From NCBI RefSeq assembly GCF_030813115.1, contig NZ_JAUSTY010000020.1, forward strand, positions 1-64,000: DNA of 64,000 bases, read 5' to 3'. A program made the translations under genes and the position numbers. Within the stretch, counting starts at the first letter, position 1. Each line of letters opens with the position of its first letter. This document shows positions 60,669-64,000 of the stretch, one piece after another. A model generated the notes under the pieces. The model was not told the origin of the DNA and searched no databases. It saw only the letters and a program-made list of their open reading frames with translations. The stretch is from Bacillus horti (GTDB taxonomy: Bacteria > Bacillota > Bacilli > Caldalkalibacillales > JCM-10596).

Positions 60669-61640
60669 ATGATACAATTTCAACAAGTTTCCAAGGTTTT
60701 TGAGGACGGATTTCAAGCGCTCAAAAATATCAACTTTGAAGTGGAGGAAGGAGAGCTTCTCACCCTAATAGGTCCATCAGGCTGCGGAAAAACGACAACC
60801 ATGAAAATGATTAATAGACTGATTGATCCTACCGAGGGTGAAATATTAATTGAAGGAGAAAACATCCTGCATAAAAATCCTGTTCAACTGAGAAGAGATA
60901 TTGGTTATGTGATTCAACAGATCGGGCTGTTTCCACATATGACAATTGAAGAGAATATTTCAATTGTACCTAAGCTTAAAAAATGGCCACAGCAAAAGTA
61001 TATGAAGAAGGTTGATGAGCTGTTGGATTTAGTTGGATTAGATCCAGAAATCTTTAAGAAAAGGTATCCTAGTGAGCTTTCAGGAGGTCAGCAACAGCGT
61101 ATAGGAGTAATTCGTGCATTGGCTGGTGATCCACCGGTCATTTTAATGGATGAGCCCTTCAGTGCCCTGGATCCAATAAGTCGTGAACAGCTTCAGGATG
61201 AACTACTTCGATTGCAAAAGGAAATCAAAAAAACGATCGTGTTTGTTACTCATGATATGGATGAAGCGCTTAAAATCGCTAATCGTATGGCCCTGATGAA
61301 GGATGGTGAAATCATTCAATTAGATACTCCATCTACGATTCTTCAGTATCCAGCAACTAGCTTTGTTAGAGATTTTATAGGGAAAGAACGGATGATGCAG
61401 GCACAGCCTAAGGAACTACGGGCAGCGGATTTAATGCAACAAGATAAAGCTAGTGGAAATGAAGAAGCTTTACCTGCCGATTTTGTCCGAAGTGAGCAAA
61501 GCATTGAAGAGGTTGCTCAAAAATTTACTGAAGCTAATGTAGCGAGTCTACCTGTCTACAGGGAGAATAAACGAATAGGGCAGATAACGATGTCAAGCGT
61601 CATTCAATCTGTACTTAAGCTGCAAGCAAAAGGGAGGTAA
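60669..61640 (+). CDS. opuCA: Osmoprotectant ABC transporter ATPase (OpuCA-like), short CBS region
   Basis: The 323-residue ATPase has Walker A GPSGCGKTT, YVIQQIGLFPHMTIEENI (Q-loop), LSGGQQQRIGVIRAL, VILMDEPFSALDP and FVTHDMDEALK. The C-terminal region (about 245-320) holds what looks like one CBS-like repeat (ASLPVYRENKRIGQITMSSV), where OpuCA of B. subtilis has two and is about 380 residues long. OpuC proteins take up glycine betaine, carnitine and choline. I use the ATG at 60669, six bases after GAGGTG. Confidence 0.9.
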   Translation: MIQFQQVSKVFEDGFQALKNINFEVEEGELLTLIGPSGCGKTTTMKMINRLIDPTEGEILIEGENILHKNPVQLRRDIGYVIQQIGLFPHMTIEENISIVPKLKKWPQQKYMKKVDELLDLVGLDPEIFKKRYPSELSGGQQQRIGVIRALAGDPPVILMDEPFSALDPISREQLQDELLRLQKEIKKTIVFVTHDMDEALKIANRMALMKDGEIIQLDTPSTILQYPATSFVRDFIGKERMMQAQPKELRAADLMQQDKASGNEEALPADFVRSEQSIEEVAQKFTEANVASLPVYRENKRIGQITMSSVIQSVLKLQAKGR

Positions 61641-61643
61641 GGT

Positions 61644-62300
61644 ATGTTAGAGGCAATTGTCAGGCAGTATGAAATGTTTGTGGATCGCTGGGATATTGTT
61701 GTATTAGCGACTCAGGAGCATCTATATATGGTCATTGTGGCGATGGTTTTTGCTGTTGGGATATCTGTACCGTTAGGCATTGTCCTTTCCCGTTGGAACC
61801 GCTTTGCTGAACCGATTATCGGTGTGGCTGCCGTGGCTCAAACGATCCCAAGCTTAGCATTAGTCGGCATTATTATGATGTTTATTGGAATAGGAAAGCC
61901 TCCTGCTATTATGGCTTTGACTATCTATGCAATCTTACCGATTCTACGAAATACGTATACAGGCATTAAGGGAATAGAGCCTTCAGCTATTGAAGCTGGA
62001 AAGGGATTAGGGATGACCAATCTACAAATTTTATATAAAATCCAACTACCTCTGGCATTACCGGTCATTATGGCTGGAATACGGACAGCAACGGTTATTA
62101 CAGTTGGGATTGCTACGTTAGCTACTTTTATCGGAGCAGGTGGGTTGGGTGATCCAATTATGCGAGGGATTGATACACGCAATAATTATTTAATTTTTAT
62201 CGGAGTAATTCCTGCCGCATTATTGGCGATCATTCTGGATGTATTAATTAAAAAGATAGAGCATTGGGCTACACCACGAGGAGTACGTCAAAATACCTAA
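61644..62300 (+). CDS. opuCB: Osmoprotectant ABC transporter permease (OpuCB-like)
   Basis: The 218-residue permease has five to six membrane segments and the coupling loop SAIEAGKGLGMTNLQILYKIQLPLALP, with VGIATLATFIGAGGLGDPI typical of OpuCB/OpuCD. It starts 3 bases after the ATPase stop. It is the only permease in the operon, so it may act as a homodimer. Confidence 0.92.
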   Translation: MLEAIVRQYEMFVDRWDIVVLATQEHLYMVIVAMVFAVGISVPLGIVLSRWNRFAEPIIGVAAVAQTIPSLALVGIIMMFIGIGKPPAIMALTIYAILPILRNTYTGIKGIEPSAIEAGKGLGMTNLQILYKIQLPLALPVIMAGIRTATVITVGIATLATFIGAGGLGDPIMRGIDTRNNYLIFIGVIPAALLAIILDVLIKKIEHWATPRGVRQNT

Positions 62301-62334
62301 AGTGGTAAATCTAATAAAGAGGTGTCGAGAAAAA

Positions 62335-63255
62335 ATGAAAATTAAAGGATTAAGTTTAATAATAATGATTTTACTTATAGGGCTCCTAGCAGCTGCATGT
62401 GGGCAGTCTAATTCTGGTGCTGATACAAGTCCAGAGAACACAGTTGTAGTATCGGGTAAGAAATTCACCGAGCAGGTTATCCTGGCTAACATGATCTCTA
62501 TTCTACTAGAAGAGAGAACGGATATTAATGTGGTCAATCGTGCCGACCTAGGAGAAACAGATGTGCTGCATCAAGGAATGCTTGATGGAGATATTGATTT
62601 ATATGTTGAATATACAGGGACAGGCTTCTCCATTGTTCTGAAGGAAGAATTAGACACGAATGATGCGCAGGAAATTTATAATCGCACAAAAAGTGGCTAT
62701 GAAGAAAACTATAATTTCACCTGGTTAGAGCCATTTGATTTTGAAAACACCTACGCCATTTCCCTTCGTCCTGAGCTAGCTGAAGAGCTGGGTGTTGAAA
62801 CGATGTCAGATTTAGCTGAGTATACTAACGAGCTGACATTTGGAGCACCACCAGCCTATTACGAAAGAGAAGATGGCTTCGATGGAATGAATGAAACGTA
62901 TGAGTATTCATCATGGGCTGGATCGAATCAGATGGAATTTGGCTTAATGTATACGGCAGCAGCCAATGGAGAAGTTGATGTTATTTCTGGATTCACTACT
63001 GACGGGCAAATTACTAGATATAACTTGAAGGTGCTTGAAGATGACAAGAAGTTTTTCCCACCTTATGATGCTGCGCCAGTCGTCAGACAGGAAACGCTCG
63101 ATCGTCATCCTGAAATAGCTGATATTTTAGCAGAGCTAGGCCCTTATTTAACGGCTGAAACGATGTCTGAGTTAAATGGCTTAGTTGATGAAGATGCGCA
63201 AAGAGAAGATCGTGTTGCTAGAGAATTTTTAGAGGAAAATGGGTTGATTGATTAA
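62335..63255 (+). CDS. opuCC: Osmoprotectant-binding lipoprotein (OpuCC-like)
   Basis: The 306-residue lipoprotein has lipobox LAAAC followed by the OpuBC/OpuCC fold: VVVSGKKFTEQVILANMIS, GMLDGDIDLYVEYTGTG, GLMYTAAANGEVDVISGFTTDG and LEDDKKFFPPYDAAPVV. It binds quaternary amines through an aromatic pocket. I use the ATG at 62335 with AAGAGGTG upstream; the frame opens earlier at 62302 without a site. A terminator follows immediately, and no second permease gene (OpuCD) follows. Confidence 0.92.
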   Translation: MKIKGLSLIIMILLIGLLAAACGQSNSGADTSPENTVVVSGKKFTEQVILANMISILLEERTDINVVNRADLGETDVLHQGMLDGDIDLYVEYTGTGFSIVLKEELDTNDAQEIYNRTKSGYEENYNFTWLEPFDFENTYAISLRPELAEELGVETMSDLAEYTNELTFGAPPAYYEREDGFDGMNETYEYSSWAGSNQMEFGLMYTAAANGEVDVISGFTTDGQITRYNLKVLEDDKKFFPPYDAAPVVRQETLDRHPEIADILAELGPYLTAETMSELNGLVDEDAQREDRVAREFLEENGLID

Positions 63256-63261
63256 CATAGT

Positions 63262-63312
63262 AAAAGGTCCTTTTAGGCTGTCATCATGACGGTTCTTAAG
63301 GACCTTTTATAT
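63262..63312. terminator. Terminator of the opu operon
   Basis: AAAAGGTCCTT / AAGGACCTTTT pair around an inner GTCAT / ATGAC hairpin, followed by TATATTTT. It lies between convergent genes. Confidence 0.85.
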
Positions 63313-63360
63313 TTTCACTTTATATTTCACTCTGCAAAGAATTGAGGTTTGTCTTACATT

Positions 63361-63726
63361 TTATAGAGTAGGAGCCTTATTCTTAGTAGAGGAATGTATT
63401 GATAAGGCTTCATTAATATCCTCTGGGTCAAAGGCAGCCAAAAACTTCTCCGTTGTGTTGTAATACAAACGATTAGCGTCTACAAAGCCGTTATTTTTCT
63501 TCAAAATTAATAAGGCAGCAATTTCGTAAAAGGGCACACCTGTCGCTTCACCATCATAAATAGACTGCTCCTGTAGATATTGATCGAAATAGCGAACATA
63601 GGTCACGTTAAGCCCTTTATTTTTTCCCTGATGCTCATAAACTACATCAGACTGGTTAAACAAATCCTCCAGAGTAGTGGATAGTTTTTTTTCGCATTCA
63701 AATCCAGAGCTGCTCAAAATTTTCAT
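63361..63726 (-). CDS. Small soluble protein, unknown
   Basis: The 121-residue protein has a mixed alpha/beta look (STTLEDLFNQSDVVYEH, VTYVRYFDQYLQEQ, GVPFYEIAALLILKKNNGF, DPEDINEALSIHSS). No membrane segment, signal or metal motif is visible. AGGAGG precedes the ATG on the minus strand by about nine bases. I do not recognise a family. Confidence 0.65.
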   Translation of the reverse strand: MKILSSSGFECEKKLSTTLEDLFNQSDVVYEHQGKNKGLNVTYVRYFDQYLQEQSIYDGEATGVPFYEIAALLILKKNNGFVDANRLYYNTTEKFLAAFDPEDINEALSIHSSTKNKAPTL

Positions 63727-63858
63727 CAGTTTTCCTCCTTACATCTTCATGCTATAAATTTTATCATATTTTTGGCAAAAGACGAGTGATGAGATCGTGC
63801 TTTTCGTTCATTTAAAGGAACTTTTATTGCTAAGTGTGTGATATTTGTCATAAAAAAA

Positions 63859-63887
63859 TTGAGAATACTCATAGTATTTGGTATACT
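63859..63887 (+). promoter_or_regulatory. Sigma A promoter with dyad symmetry at the window end
   Basis: TTGAGA (63859-63864), 17 bases, TATACT (63882-63887). The spacer holds AATACT-CAT-AGTATT, and ATAGTAT / ATACTAT (63871-63877, 63883-63889) overlaps the -10. Both could be operators. It drives a gene beyond the window. Confidence 0.7.
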
Positions 63888-63933
63888 ATCGTTTAAGCAT
63901 TGTTTTGAAATGGCTTAAGGATAGCGATTGTTG

Positions 63934-63947
63934 TGTAAGCGCTTTAA
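63934..63947. promoter_or_regulatory. cre-like CcpA site near the window end
   Basis: TGTAAGCGCTTTAA fits the degenerate cre pattern with one mismatch and lies about 45 bases downstream of the promoter above, a repressing position. Confidence 0.5.
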
Positions 63948-64000
63948 AATTTACTGATGTCACTAACTTTTTATAGTGATGTAAGGAAAAGAGATGTAAA

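Noticed and set aside
1-64000. CRISPR arrays, prophage, insertion sequences, toxin-antitoxin or defence islands
   Set aside because: I looked for regularly spaced repeats, transposase or integrase motifs, tRNA-adjacent repeats and small paired toxin/antitoxin genes and saw none.

Overview
The window looks like chromosomal DNA of an endospore-forming Bacillaceae-type Firmicute. It is AT-rich, has strong AGGAGG-type ribosome binding sites and many T-tailed hairpin terminators. It also carries an alpha/beta SASP, two YjcZ-family spore mini-proteins, and Bacillus-type genes (gluP, yqgQ, glcK, ylaN, yfkAB, DUF1128, DUF2759). I cannot name the species. I see no prophage, IS, integron, CRISPR array or plasmid backbone. 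Nearly all genes are intact and are of chromosomal housekeeping or accessory metabolic type.

Layout. 1-400: the 3' end of a 5S rRNA with its terminator, followed by a partial, imperfect second copy of that end. 0.6-4.7 kb: a CBS-ACT (cyclic-di-AMP-type) protein, a SASP, an AI-2E-type membrane protein, a decayed minus-strand gene end and a gluzincin peptidase. 4.8-9.7 kb: a compact molybdenum-cofactor operon (yqgN-mobA-moeA-mobB-moaE-moaD-moeB). 9.8-14.5 kb: a HAD phosphatase, then a phosphonate/phosphite ABC importer (phnD-phnC-phnE-phnE). 14.7-19.3 kb: an Spx-family regulator behind a Fur-box-like site, a secreted alpha/beta hydrolase behind a perfect 33-bp palindrome, an ABC-2 exporter pair and a small membrane protein. 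19.5-25.9 kb: a xylo-oligosaccharide regulon (divergent ROK repressor, SBP, two permeases, GH43 beta-xylosidase) with XylR-like operators and a cre-like site. 26-34.3 kb: a gluP/yqgQ/glcK neighbourhood with other genes inserted, including the multitask sugar ATPase msmX, the likely missing ATPase of the xylan importer. 34.5-41.4 kb: ilvD, a YfcE-type phosphodiesterase, DUF92, a flavin nitroreductase, htpX and the radical-SAM gene yfkAB. 41.7-45.5 kb: a TPP riboswitch and thiE-thiS-thiG-thiO-thiD. 45.7-52.6 kb: two GyrI-like proteins, an SH3-NlpC/P60 hydrolase, small unknown membrane or soluble proteins, and a four-gene ECF sigma/anti-sigma cassette. 52.7-55 kb: two YjcZ mini-genes, a cold-shock gene with a near-consensus promoter, queD and a DUF2759 mini-gene. 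55-60.4 kb: a GNAT protein, glsA-ylaN, a small M50-type protein, pcp and rocD. 60.6-63.3 kb: an OpuC-type compatible-solute importer with only one permease. The window ends in the promoter region of a gene lying outside it.

Themes. (i) Sugar uptake: the xylan operon has no ATPase and msmX, which has a cre-like site over its -10, probably supplies it. (ii) Sulfur-carrier chemistry: the thiazole operon has thiS but no thiF, and MoeB in the Moco operon could activate both MoaD and ThiS. (iii) Iron: a Fur-box-like site precedes an Spx-family gene, and YlaN, described as a Fur-interacting protein, is encoded in the same window. (iv) Cyclic-di-AMP and osmolytes: a CBS-ACT protein is encoded, and an OpuC ATPase has a shortened CBS region. 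I found no clearly new multi-gene system. The best leads are regulatory arrangements and short unannotated genes.
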